Below, one piece after another: positions 1 through 12,052 of a stretch of 64,000 nucleotides of DNA (position 1 is its first letter; each line of letters opens with the position of its first letter). The position numbers were made by a program, and so were the translations under genes. Under the pieces are notes generated by a model. The model was given only the letters and a program-made list of their open reading frames with translations. It did not search any database and was not told where the DNA came from. The DNA is from Hydractinia symbiolongicarpus (Eukaryota; Cnidaria; Hydrozoa; Anthoathecata; Hydractiniidae), in assembly GCF_029227915.1 (NCBI RefSeq), contig NC_079887.1:4836001-4900000 (forward strand), in the 5' to 3' direction.

Positions 1-2009
1 ACTAGAACGAATGAGACTTGTAGTTTTCAAAAATGTTAGCATTTTTGATGAGACGCTTAATGAAAGAGGTTTAATCGCCGGCAAACGGAAACCCGCGATT
101 TCCCGTAAATCCCAGGTTTGGCCCGTGTAGTTCAATGTATACAAAGAAAGTACCCTGTGAGTAAATTCATTTCTAAAACGATTTTTTAAATTATCTTTTC
201 ACCACTAAAACACTTGAGACTTGTAGTTTTTAAAAATGTTTTCATTGTTGATGAGACGCTGAATAAAAGAAGTTTAATTGCCGGCAAACGAAAACCTGCG
301 ATTTCCCGTAAATCCCGGACTCGGCCCGTATAGTCAAAAGTATACAAAGAAAGTACCCAGGGAGTAAATTGATTACCCAAACGATTTTTCAAATTATTTC
401 TGCACCACTAGAACGAATGAGACTTGTCGTTTTCAAAAATGTTTTCATTTTTGATGAGACGCTGAATAAACGAAAACCCGCAATTTTCCCTATATCCCGG
501 ACTCGGCCTGTATAGTCAAAAGTATACAAAGAAAGTACCCAGGGAGTAAACTCATTTCCCGAACGATTTTTTAAATTATTTCTGCACCACTAGAACGAAT
601 GAGACTTGTAGTTTTCAAAAATGTTTTCATTTTTGATGAGACGCTTAATGAACGAGGTTTAATCGCCGGCAAACGAAAACCCGCGATTTCCCGTAAATCC
701 CGGGTTTGGCCCGTTGAGTCGAATGTATACAAAGAAAGTACCCTGTGAGTAAACTCATTTCCAGAACGATTTTTTAAATCATTTTTTCACCACTAGAACG
801 CATGAGACTGCTAGTTTTCAAAAGTGTTTTCAATTTTGATGAGACGCTAAATAAAAGAAGTTTAATCGCCGGCAAACGAAAACGCACGAGTTCCCGTAAA
901 CCCCGGACTCAGCCTGTATAGTCAAAAGTATACAAAGGAAGTACTCAGGCAGTAAACTCATTTCATGAACGATTTTTTAAATCATTTTTTCTCTACTAAA
1001 GCGCATGAGACTTTCAGTTTTCAAAAGTGTTTTCATTTTTGATGAGACGCTGAATAAAAGAAGTTCAATTGCCGGCAAACGAAAACCCGCGATTTTCCGT
1101 AAATCCCGGGCTTAGCCCGTATAGTCGAATGTATATAAAGAAAGTACCCAGGTAGTAAACTGATTTCCCGAACGATTTTTCAAATTATTTCTGCACCACT
1201 AGAACGAATGAGACTTGTAGTTTTCAAAAATGTTTTCATTTTTGATGAGACGCTTAATGAACGAGGTTTAATCGCCGGCAAACGAAAACCCGCGATTTCC
1301 CGTAAATCCCGGGTTCGGCCCGTTGAGTCGAATGTATACAAAGAAAGTACCCTGTGAGTAAACTCATTTCCAGAACGATTTTTTAAATCATTTTTTCACC
1401 ACTAAAACGCATGAGACTTCTAGTTTTCAAAAGTGTTTTCAATTTTGATGAGACGCTAAATAAAAGAAGTTTAATCCCCGGCAAACGAAAACCCACGAGT
1501 TCCTGTAAATCCCGGGTTTGGCCCGTGTAGTCGAATGTATACAAAGAAAGTACCCAGGAAGTAAACTCATTTCCAAAACGATTTTTTAAATTATCTTTTC
1601 ACCACTAAAACGCATGAGACTTGTAGTTTTTAAAAATGTTTTCATTTTTGATGGGACGCTGAATAAAAGAAGTTTAATCGCCGGCAAACGAAAACCCGCG
1701 ATTTCCCGTAAATCCCGGACTCAGCCCGTATAGTGAAAAGTATACAAAGAAAGTACCCTGTGAGTAAACTCATTTCCAAAACGATTTTTTAAAGTATCTT
1801 TTCACCACTAAAACGCATGAGACTTGTAGTTTTCAGAAATGTTTTCATTTTTGATGAGACGCTTAATGAAAGTGGTTTATTCGCCGGCAAACGAAAACCC
1901 GCGATTTCCCGTAAATCCCGGGCTTGGCCCGTATTGTCGAATGTATATAAAGAAAGTACCCAGGGAGTAAACTGATTTCCCGAACGATTTTTCAAATTAT
2001 TTCTGCACC
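1..2009 (+). repeat. Domain I HOR, 10-mer copy (A B C D E F D' G H I)
   Basis: Ten distinguishable monomers start at 1, 204, 407, 589, 792, 995, 1198, 1401, 1604 and 1807. Nine are 203 bp and C is 182 bp, giving a 2009-bp period. Diagnostic variants: A has CCAGGTTTGG and GTTCAATG; B has ATTGTTGATG; D has AATGAACGAGG with GTTGAGTCGAATG; E has CTGCTAG; F has CTTTCAG and TTAGCCCG; G has TCCTGTAAATC; H has GATGGGACGC with TAGTGAAAAG; I has GTGGTTTATTCG. The first roughly 1.83 kb look identical by eye to 2010-3840, so the duplication is very recent or actively homogenised. Confidence 0.93.
407..588 (+). repeat. Short 182-bp monomer C
   Basis: The unit lacks 21 bp (standard positions 65-85), so AATAAA joins directly to CGAAAAC. 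This removes the GCCGGC palindrome. AAA lies on both sides of the deletion, compatible with slippage or microhomology joining. It also carries CTTGTCGTTTTC and TTCCCTATATCC. All eight copies in the window lie in domain I. Confidence 0.93.
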
Positions 2010-2415
2010 ACTAGAACGAATGAGACTTGTAGTTTTCAAAAATGTTAGCATTTTTGATGAGACGCTTAATGAAAGAGGTTTAATCGCCGGCAAACGGAAA
2101 CCCGCGATTTCCCGTAAATCCCAGGTTTGGCCCGTGTAGTTCAATGTATACAAAGAAAGTACCCTGTGAGTAAATTCATTTCTAAAACGATTTTTTAAAT
2201 TATCTTTTCACCACTAAAACACTTGAGACTTGTAGTTTTTAAAAATGTTTTCATTGTTGATGAGACGCTGAATAAAAGAAGTTTAATTGCCGGCAAACGA
2301 AAACCTGCGATTTCCCGTAAATCCCGGACTCGGCCCGTATAGTCAAAAGTATACAAAGAAAGTACCCAGGGAGTAAATTGATTACCCAAACGATTTTTCA
2401 AATTATTTCTGCACC

Positions 2416-2597
2416 ACTAGAACGAATGAGACTTGTCGTTTTCAAAAATGTTTTCATTTTTGATGAGACGCTGAATAAACGAAAACCCGCAATTTTCCCT
2501 ATATCCCGGACTCGGCCTGTATAGTCAAAAGTATACAAAGAAAGTACCCAGGGAGTAAACTCATTTCCCGAACGATTTTTTAAATTATTTCTGCACC
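2416..2597 (+). repeat. Short 182-bp monomer C, second copy
   Basis: Looks identical to the copy one HOR period (2009 bp) upstream. Confidence 0.92.
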
Positions 2598-4423
2598 ACT
2601 AGAACGAATGAGACTTGTAGTTTTCAAAAATGTTTTCATTTTTGATGAGACGCTTAATGAACGAGGTTTAATCGCCGGCAAACGAAAACCCGCGATTTCC
2701 CGTAAATCCCGGGTTTGGCCCGTTGAGTCGAATGTATACAAAGAAAGTACCCTGTGAGTAAACTCATTTCCAGAACGATTTTTTAAATCATTTTTTCACC
2801 ACTAGAACGCATGAGACTGCTAGTTTTCAAAAGTGTTTTCAATTTTGATGAGACGCTAAATAAAAGAAGTTTAATCGCCGGCAAACGAAAACGCACGAGT
2901 TCCCGTAAACCCCGGACTCAGCCTGTATAGTCAAAAGTATACAAAGGAAGTACTCAGGCAGTAAACTCATTTCATGAACGATTTTTTAAATCATTTTTTC
3001 TCTACTAAAGCGCATGAGACTTTCAGTTTTCAAAAGTGTTTTCATTTTTGATGAGACGCTGAATAAAAGAAGTTCAATTGCCGGCAAACGAAAACCCGCG
3101 ATTTTCCGTAAATCCCGGGCTTAGCCCGTATAGTCGAATGTATATAAAGAAAGTACCCAGGTAGTAAACTGATTTCCCGAACGATTTTTCAAATTATTTC
3201 TGCACCACTAGAACGAATGAGACTTGTAGTTTTCAAAAATGTTTTCATTTTTGATGAGACGCTTAATGAACGAGGTTTAATCGCCGGCAAACGAAAACCC
3301 GCGATTTCCCGTAAATCCCGGGTTCGGCCCGTTGAGTCGAATGTATACAAAGAAAGTACCCTGTGAGTAAACTCATTTCCAGAACGATTTTTTAAATCAT
3401 TTTTTCACCACTAAAACGCATGAGACTTCTAGTTTTCAAAAGTGTTTTCAATTTTGATGAGACGCTAAATAAAAGAAGTTTAATCCCCGGCAAACGAAAA
3501 CCCACGAGTTCCTGTAAATCCCGGGTTTGGCCCGTGTAGTCGAATGTATACAAAGAAAGTACCCAGGAAGTAAACTCATTTCCAAAACGATTTTTTAAAT
3601 TATCTTTTCACCACTAAAACGCATGAGACTTGTAGTTTTTAAAAATGTTTTCATTTTTGATGGGACGCTGAATAAAAGAAGTTTAATCGCCGGCAAACGA
3701 AAACCCGCGATTTCCCGTAAATCCCGGACTCAGCCCGTATAGTGAAAAGTATACAAAGAAAGTACCCTGTGAGTAAACTCATTTCCAAAACGATTTTTTA
3801 AAGTATCTTTTCACCACTAAAACGCATGAGACTTGTAGTTTTCAAAAATGTTTTCATTTTTGATGAGACGCTGAATAAAAGAAGTTTAATTGCCGGCAAA
3901 CGAAAAACCTCGATTTCCCGTAAATCCCGGGCTTGGCCCGCATAGTCGAATGGATACAAAAAAGTACCCAGGGAGTAAACTAATTTCCCGAACGATTTTT
4001 TAATTTTTTTTTTCACCACTAAAACGCATGAGACTTGTAGTTTTTAAAAATGTTTTCATTTTTGATGAGACGCTGAATAAAAGAAGTTTAATCGCCCGCA
4101 AACGAAAACCCGCGATTTCCCGTAAATCCCGGACTCGGCCCGTATAGTCAAAAGTATACAAAGAAAGTACCCAGGGAGTAAACTCATTTCCCGAACGATT
4201 TTTTAAATTATTTTTTCACCACTAAAACGCATGAGACTTGTAGTTTTCAGAAATGTTTTCATTTTTGGTGAGACGCTTAATGAAAGTGGTTTAATCGCCG
4301 GTAAACGAAAACCCGCGATTTCCCGTAAATCCCGGGTTTGGCCCGTATAGTCGAATGTATACAAAGAAAGTAACCTGTGAGTAAACTCATTTCAAAAACG
4401 ATTTTTTATAGTATCTTTTCACC

Positions 4424-4605
4424 ACTAAAACGCATGAGACTTGTCGTTTTCAAAAATGTTTTCATTTTTGATGAGACGCTGAATAAACGAAAACCCGCAA
4501 TTTTCCCTATATCCCGGACTCGGCCTGTATAATCAAAAGTATACAAAGAAAGTACCCAGGGAGTAAACTCATTTCCCGAACGATTTTTTAAATTATTTTT
4601 GCACC
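4424..4605 (+). repeat. Short 182-bp monomer C'
   Basis: Shares the 21-bp deletion but reads TATAATC in place of TATAGTC. It sits after L instead of after B, so the short monomer was copied to a second slot of the HOR. Confidence 0.92.
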
Positions 4606-6634
4606 ACTAGAACGAATGAGACTTGTAGTTTTCAAAAATGTTTTCATTTTTGATGAGACGCTTAATGAACGAGGTTTAATCGCCGGCAAACGAAAACCCG
4701 CGATTTCCCGTAAATCCCGGGTTCGGCCCGTTGAGTCGAATGTATACAAAGAAAGTACCCTGTGAGTAAACTCATTTCCAGAACGATTTTTTAAATCATT
4801 TTTTCACCACTAAAACGCATGAGACTTCTAGTTTTCAAAAGTGTTTTCAATTTTGATGAGACGCTAAATAAAAGAAGTTTAATCGCCAGCAAACGAAAAC
4901 CCACGAGTTCCCGTAAATCCCGGGTTTGGCCCGTGTAGTCGAATGTATACAAAGAAAGTACCCAGGAAGTACACTCATTTCCCGAACGATTTTTTAAATT
5001 ATTTTTTCACCACTAAAACGCATGAGACTTGTAGTTTTCAGAAATGTTTTCATTTTTGATGAGACGCTTAATGAAAGTGGTTTATTCGCCGGCAAACGAA
5101 AACCCGCGATTTCCCGTAAATCCCGGGCTTGGCCGTATAGTCGAATGTATATAAAGAAAGTACCCAGGGAGTAAACTGATTTCCCGAACGATTTTTCAAA
5201 TTATTTCTGCACCACTAGAACGAATGAGACTTGTAGTTTTCAAAAATGTTATCATTTTTGATGAGACGCTTAATGAAAGAGGTTTAATCGCCGGCAAACG
5301 GAAACCCGCGATTTCCCGTAAATCCCAGGTTTGGCCCGTGTAGTTCAATGTATACAAAGAAAGTACCCTGTGAGTAAATTCATTTCCAAAACGATTTTTT
5401 AAATTATCTTTTCACCACTAAAACACTTAAGACTTGTAGTTTTTAAAAATGTTTTCATTGTTGATGAGACGCTGAATAAAAGAAGTTTAATTGCCGGCAA
5501 ACGAAAACCTGCGATTTCCCGTAAATCCCGGACTCGGCCCGTATAGTCAAAAGGATACAAAGAAAGTACCCAGGGAGTAAATTGATTACCCAAACGATTT
5601 TTCAAATTATTTCTGCACCACTAGAACGAATGAGACTTGTAGTTTTCAAAAATGTTTTCATTTTTGATGAGACGCTTAATGAACGAGGTTTAATCGCCGG
5701 CAAACGAAAACCCGCGATTTCCCGTAAATCCCGGGTTTGGCCCGTTGAGTCGAATGTATACAAAGAAAGTACCCTGTGAGTAAACTCATTTCCAGAACGA
5801 TTTTTTAAATCATTTTTTCACCACTAGAACGCATGAGACTGCTAGTTTTCAAAAGTGTTTTCAATTTTGATGAGACGCTAAATAAAAGAAGTTTAATCGC
5901 CGGCAAACGAAAACGCACGAGTTCCCGTAAACCCCGGACTCAGCCTGTATAGTCAAAAGTATACAAAGGAAGTACTCAGGCAGTAAACTCATTTCATGAA
6001 CGATTTTTTAAATCATTTTTTCTCTACTAAAGCGCATGAAACTTTCAGTTTTCAAAAGTGTTTTCATTTTTGATGAGACGCTGAATAAAAGAAGTTCAAT
6101 TGCCGGCAAACGAAAACCCGCGATTTTCCGTAAATCCCGGGCTTAGCCCGTATAGTCGAATGTATATAAAGAAAGTACCCAGGTAGTAAACTGATTTCCC
6201 GAACGATTTTTCAAATTATTTCTGCACCACTAGAACGAATGAGACTTGTAGTTTTCAAAAATGTTTTCATTTTTGATGAGACGCTTAATGAACGAGGTTT
6301 AATCGCCGGCAAACGAAAACCCGCGATTTCCCGTAAATCCCGGGTTCGGCCCGTTGAGTCGAATGTATACAAAGAAAGTACCCTGTGAGTAAACTCATTT
6401 CCAGAACGATTTTTTAAATCATTTTTTCACCACTAAAACGCATGAGACTTCTAGTTTTCAAAAGTGTTTTCAATTTTGATGAGACGCTAAATAAAAGAAG
6501 TTTAATCCCCGGCAAACGAAAACCCACGAGTTCCTGTAAATCCCGGGTTTGGCCCGTGTAGTCGAATGTATACAAAGAAAGTACCCAGGAAGTAAACTCA
6601 TTTCCAAAACGATTTTTTAAATTATCTTTTCACC

Positions 6635-6837
6635 ACTAAAACGCATGAGACTTGTAGTTTTTAAAAATGTTTTCATTTTTGATGGAACGCTGAATAAAAG
6701 AAGTTTAATCGCCCGCAAACGAAAACCCGCGATTTCCCGTAAATCCCGGACTCGGCCCGTATAGTCAAAAGTATACAAAGAAAGTACCCAGGGAGTAAAC
6801 TCATTTCCCGAACGATTTTTTAAATTATTTTTTCACC
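6635..6837 (+). repeat. Hybrid H/K monomer
   Basis: Begins as H (GATGGAACGCTG) and continues as K (ATCGCCCGCAAACG, GGACTCGGCCCG, TAGTCAAAAG). The switch lies between about 6,688 and 6,712. It is the product of an exchange that removed J. Confidence 0.85.
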
Positions 6838-7040
6838 ACTAAAACGCATGAGACTTGTAGTTTTCAGAAATGTTTTCATTCTTGATGAGACGCTTAATGA
6901 AAGTGGTTTAATCGCCGGTAAACGAAAACCCGCGATTTCCCGTAAATCCCGGGTTTGGCCCGTATAGTCGAATGTATACAAAGAAAGTAACCTGTGAGTA
7001 AACTCATTTCAAAAACGATTTTTTATAGTATCTTTTCACC

Positions 7041-7222
7041 ACTAAAACGCATGAGACTTGTGGTTTTCAAAAATGTTTTCATTTTTGATGAGACGCTGAA
7101 TAAACGAAAACCCGCAATTTTCCCTATATCCCGGACTCGGCCTGTATAATCAAAAGTATACAAAGAAAGTACCCAGGGAGTAAACTCATTTCCCGAACGA
7201 TTTTTTAAATTATTTCTGCACC
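7041..7222 (+). repeat. Short 182-bp monomer C'
   Basis: C' form with TATAATC. It has a private change, CTTGTGGTTTTC. Confidence 0.92.
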
Positions 7223-7628
7223 ACTAGAACGAATGAGACTTGTAGTTTTCAAAAATGTTTTCATTTTTGATGAGACGCTTAATGAACGAGGTTTAATCGC
7301 CGGCAAACGAAAACCCGCGATTTCCCGTAAATCCCGGGTTCGGCCCGTTGAGTCGAATGTATACAAAGAAAGTACCCTGTGAGTAAACTCATTTCCAGAA
7401 CGATTTTTTAAATCATTTTTTCACCACTAAAACGCATGAGACTTCTAGTTTTCAAAAGTGTTTTCAATTTTGATGAGACGCTAAATAAAAGAAGTTTAAT
7501 CGCCAGCAAACGAAAACCCACGAGTTCCCGTAAATCCCGGGTTTGGCCCGTGTAGTCGAATGTATACAAAGAAAGTACCCAGGAAGTACACTCATTTCCC
7601 GAACGATTTTTTAAATTATTTTTTCACC

Positions 7629-7831
7629 ACTAAAACGCATGAGACTTGTAGTTTTCAGAAATGTTTTCATTTTTGATGAGACGCTTAATGAAAGTGGTTT
7701 ATTCGCCGGCAAACGAAAACCCGCGATTTCCCGTAAATCCCAGGTTTGGCCCGTGTAGTTCAATGTATACAAAGAAAGTACCCTGTGAGTAAATTCATTT
7801 CCAAAACGATTTTTTAAATTATCTTTTCACC
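7629..7831 (+). repeat. Hybrid I/A monomer
   Basis: The left part is I (TTTTCAGAAATG, AGTGGTTTATTCGCC). The right part is A (CCAGGTTTGGCCCGTG, GTTCAATG). The switch is between about 7,705 and 7,740. Confidence 0.87.
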
Positions 7832-9861
7832 ACTAAAACACTTAAGACTTGTAGTTTTTAAAAATGTTTTCATTGTTGATGAGACGCTGAATAAAAGAAG
7901 TTTAATTGCCGGCAAACGAAAACCTGCGATTTCCCGTAAATCCCGGACTCGGCCCGTATAGTCAAAAGGATACAAAGAAAGTACCCAGGGAGTAAATTGA
8001 TTACCCAAACGATTTTTCAAATTATTTCTGCACCACTAGAACGAATGAGACTTGTAGTTTTCAAAAATGTTTTCATTTTTGATGAGACGCTTAATGAACG
8101 AGGTTTAATCGCCGGCAAACGAAAACCCGCGATTTCCCGTAAATCCCGGGTTTGGCCCGTTGAGTCGAATGTATACAAAGAAAGTACCCTGTGAGTAAAC
8201 TCATTTCCAGAACGATTTTTTAAATCATTTTTTCACCACTAGAACGCATGAGACTGCTAGTTTTCAAAAGTGTTTTCAATTTTGATGAGACGCTAAATAA
8301 AAGAAGTTTAATCGCCGGCAAACGAAAACGCACGAGTTCCCGTAAACCCCGGACTCAGCCTGTATAGTCAAAAGTATACAAAGGAAGTACTCAGGCAGTA
8401 AACTCATTTCATGAACGATTTTTTAAATCATTTTTTCTCTACTAAAGCGCATGAAACTTTCAGTTTTCAAAAGTGTTTTCATTTTTGATGAGACGCTGAA
8501 TAAAAGAAGTTCAATTGCCGGCAAACGAAAACCCGCGATTTTCCGTAAATCCCGGGCTTAGCCCGTATAGTCGAATGTATATAAAGAAAGTACCCAGGTA
8601 GTAAACTGATTTCCCGAACGATTTTTCAAATTATTTCTGCACCACTAGAACGAATGAGACTTGTAGTTTTCAAAAATGTTTTCATTTTTGATGAGACGCT
8701 TAATGAACGAGGTTTAATCGCCGGCAAACGAAAACCCGCGATTTCCCGTAAATCCCGGGTTCGGCCCGTTGAGTCGAATGTATACAAAGAAAGTACCCTG
8801 TGAGTAAACTCATTTCCAGAACGATTTTTTAAATCATTTTTTCACCACTAAAACGCATGAGACTTCTAGTTTTCAAAAGTGTTTTCAATTTTGATGAGAC
8901 GCTAAATAAAAGAAGTTTAATCCCCGGCAAACGAAAACCCACGAGTTCCTGTAAATCCCGGGTTTGGCCCGTGTAGTCGAATGTATACAAAGAAAGTACC
9001 CAGGAAGTAAACTCATTTCCAAAACGATTTTTTAAATTATCTTTTCACCACTAAAACGCATGAGACTTGTAGTTTTTAAAAATGTTTTCATTTTTGATGG
9101 AACGCTGAATAAAAGAAGTTTAATCGCCGGCAAACGAAAACCCGCGATTTCCCGTAAATCCCGGACTCAGCCCGTATAGTGAAAAGTATACAAAGAAAGT
9201 ACCCTGTGAGTAAACTCATTTCCAAAACGATTTTTTAAAGTATCTTTTCACCACTAAAACGCATGAGACTTGTAGTTTTCAAAAATGTTTTCATTTTTGA
9301 TGAGACGCTGAATAAAAGAAGTTTAATTGCCGGCAAACGAAAAACCTCGATTTCCCGTAAATCCCGGGCTTGGCCCGCATAGTCGAATGGATACAAAAAA
9401 AGTACCCAGGGAGTAAACTAATTTCCCGAACGATTTTTTAATTTTTTTTTTCACCACTAAAACGCATGAGACTTGTAGTTTTTAAAAATGTTTTCATTTT
9501 TGATGAGACGCTGAATAAAAGAAGTTTAATCGCCCGCAAACGAAAACCCGCGATTTCCCGTAAATCCCGGACTCGGCCCGTATAGTCAAAAGTATACAAA
9601 GAAAGTACCCAGGGAGTAAACTCATTTCCCGAACGATTTTTTAAATTATTTTTTCACCACTAAAACGCATGAGACTTGTAGTTTTCAGAAATGTTTTCAT
9701 TTTTGATGAGACGCTTAATGAAAGTGGTTTAATCGCCGGTAAACGAAAACCCGCGATTTCCCGTAAATCCCGGGTTTGGCCCGTATAGTCGAATGTATAC
9801 AAAGAAAGTAACCTGTGAGTAAACTCATTTCAAAAACGATTTTTTATAGTATCTTTTCACC

Positions 9862-10043
9862 ACTAAAACGCATGAGACTTGTCGTTTTCAAAAATGTTTT
9901 CATTTTTGATGAGACGCTGAATAAACGAAAACCCGCAATTTTCCCTATATCCCGGACTCGGCCTGTATAATCAAAAGTATACAAAGAAAGTACCCAGGGA
10001 GTAAACTCATTTCCCGAACGATTTTTTAAATTATTTCTGCACC
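9862..10043 (+). repeat. Short 182-bp monomer C'
   Basis: C' form (TATAATC) following L, as in the 16-mer. Confidence 0.92.
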
Positions 10044-10652
10044 ACTAGAACGAATGAGACTTGTAGTTTTCAAAAATGTTTTCATTTTTGATGAGACGCT
10101 TAATGAACGAGGTTTAATCGCCGGCAAACGAAAACCCGCGATTTCCCGTAAATCCCGGGTTCGGCCCGTTGAGTCGAATGTATACAAAGAAAGTACCCTG
10201 TGAGTAAACTCATTTCCAGAACGATTTTTTAAATCATTTTTTCACCACTAAAACGCATGAGACTTCTAGTTTTCAAAAGTGTTTTCAATTTTGATGAGAC
10301 GCTAAATAAAAGAAGTTTAATCGCCAGCAAACGAAAACCCACGAGTTCCCGTAAATCCCGGGTTTGGCCCGTGTAGTCGAATGTATACAAAGAAAGTACC
10401 CAGGAAGTACACTCATTTCCAGAACGATTTTTTAAATTATTTTTTCACCACTAAAACGCATGAGACTTGTAGTTTTCAGAAATGTTTTCATTTTTGATGA
10501 GACGCTTAATGAAAGTGGTTTATTCGCCGGCAAACGAAAACCCGCGATTTCCCGTAAATCCCGGGCTTGGCCCGTATAGTCGAATGTATATAAAGAAAGT
10601 ACCCAGGGAGTAAACTGATTTCCCGAACGATTTTTCAAATTATTTCTGCACC

Positions 10653-12052
10653 ACTAGAACGAATGAGACTTGTAGTTTTCAAAAATGTTATCATTTTTGA
10701 TGAGACGCTTAATGAAAGAGGTTTAATCGCCGGCAAACGGAAACCCGCGATTTCCCGTAAATCCCAGGTTTGGCCCGTGTAGTTCAATGTATACAAAGAA
10801 AGTACCCTGTGAGTAAATTCATTTCCAAAACGATTTTTTAAATTATCTTTTCACCACTAAAACACTTGAGACTTGTAGTTTTTAAAAATGTTTTCATTGT
10901 TGATGAGACGCTGAATAAAAGAAGTTTAATTGCCGGCAAACGAAAACCTGCGATTTCCCGTAAATCCCGGACTCGGCCCGTATAGTCAAAAGGATACAAA
11001 GAAAGTACCCAGGGAGTAAATTGATTACCCAAACGATTTTTCAAATTATTTCTGCACCACTAGAACGAATGAGACTTGTCGTTTTCAAAAATGTTTTCAT
11101 TTTTGATGAGACGCTGAATAAACGAAAACCCGCAATTTTCCCTATATCCCGGACTCGGCCTGTATAGTCAAAAGTATACAAAGAAAGTACCCAGGGAGTA
11201 AACTCATTTCATGAACGATTTTTTAAATCATTTTTTCTCTACTAAAGCGCATGAAACTTTCAGTTTTCAAAAGTGTTTTCATTTTTGATGAGACGCTGAA
11301 TAAAAGAAGTTCAATTGCCGGCAAACGAAAACCCGCGATTTTCCGTAAATCCCGGGCTTAGCCCGTATAGTCGAATGTATATAAAGAAAGTACCCAGGTA
11401 GTAAACTGATTTCCCGAACGATTTTTCAAATTATTTCTGCACCACTAGAACGAATGAGACTTGTAGTTTTTAAAAATGTTTTCATTTTTGATGAGACGCT
11501 TAATGAACGAGGTTTAATCGCCGGCAAACGAAAACCCGCGATTTCCCGTAAATCCCGGGTTCGGCCCGTTGAGTCGAATGTATACAAAGAAAGTACCCTG
11601 TAAGTAAACTCATTTCCAGAACGATTTTTTAAATCATTTTTTCACCACTAAAACGCATGAGACTTCTAGTTTTTAAAAGTGTTTTCAATTTTGATGAGAC
11701 GCTAAATAAAAGAAGTTTAATCGCCAGCAAACGAAAACCCACGAGTTCCCGTAAATCCCGGGTTTGGCCCGTGTAGTCGAATGTATACAAAGAAAGTACC
11801 CAGGAAGTACACTCATTTCCCGAACGATTTTTTAAATTATTTTTTCACCACTAAAACGCATGAGACTTGTAGTTTTCAGAAATGTTTTCATTTTTGATGA
11901 GACGCTTAATGAAAGTGGTTTATTCGCCGGCAAACGAAAACCCGCGATTTCCCGTAAATCCCGGGCTTGGCCCGTATAGTCGAATGTATATAAAGAAAGT
12001 ACCCAGGGAGTAAACTGATTTCCCGAACGATTTTTCAAATTATTTCTGCACC
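10653..12052 (+). repeat. Domain I HOR, 7-mer deletion derivative (1400 bp)
   Basis: The order is A B (C/E) F D' G' I. The C monomer runs into the end of an E monomer at about 11,200-11,212, where CTCATTTCATGAACG replaces CTCATTTCCCGAACG. The next unit is F. The G' and I units match the 16-mer type rather than the 10-mer. Confidence 0.9.
11059..11240 (+). repeat. Hybrid C/E short monomer
   Basis: The left part is C with the 21-bp deletion. The right end from about 11,205 is E-like (CATGAACG, AAATCATTTTTTCTCTACT). It marks the deletion junction that removed D and most of E. Confidence 0.88.

Larger units (their letters stand above)
2010..5213 (+). repeat. Domain I HOR, full 16-mer copy (3204 bp)
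   Basis: The order is A B C D E F D' G H, then J (3816), K (4018), L (4221), a second short monomer C' (4424), D' (4606), G' (4809) and I (5012). This is the longest form seen and may represent the parental unit. The 10-mer to the left would then arise by deleting J to G'. J is 202 bp through loss of one A in its CAAAAAAG run, and I lacks one C in TTGGCCG. Confidence 0.9.
5214..7628 (+). repeat. Domain I HOR, 12-mer deletion derivative (2415 bp)
   Basis: The order is A B D E F D' G (H/K) L C' D' G'. Compared with the 16-mer, C is lost exactly between B and D, and part of H, all of J and part of K are replaced by one H/K hybrid. Monomer phase is kept throughout, as expected for exchange between aligned monomers. 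Confidence 0.9.
7629..10652 (+). repeat. Domain I HOR, 15-mer copy (3024 bp)
   Basis: The order is (I/A) B D E F D' G H J K L C' D' G' I. It opens with an I/A hybrid and again lacks C after B. It retains the complete H-J-K-L segment, so it is closer to the 16-mer than its left neighbour is. Confidence 0.9.
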
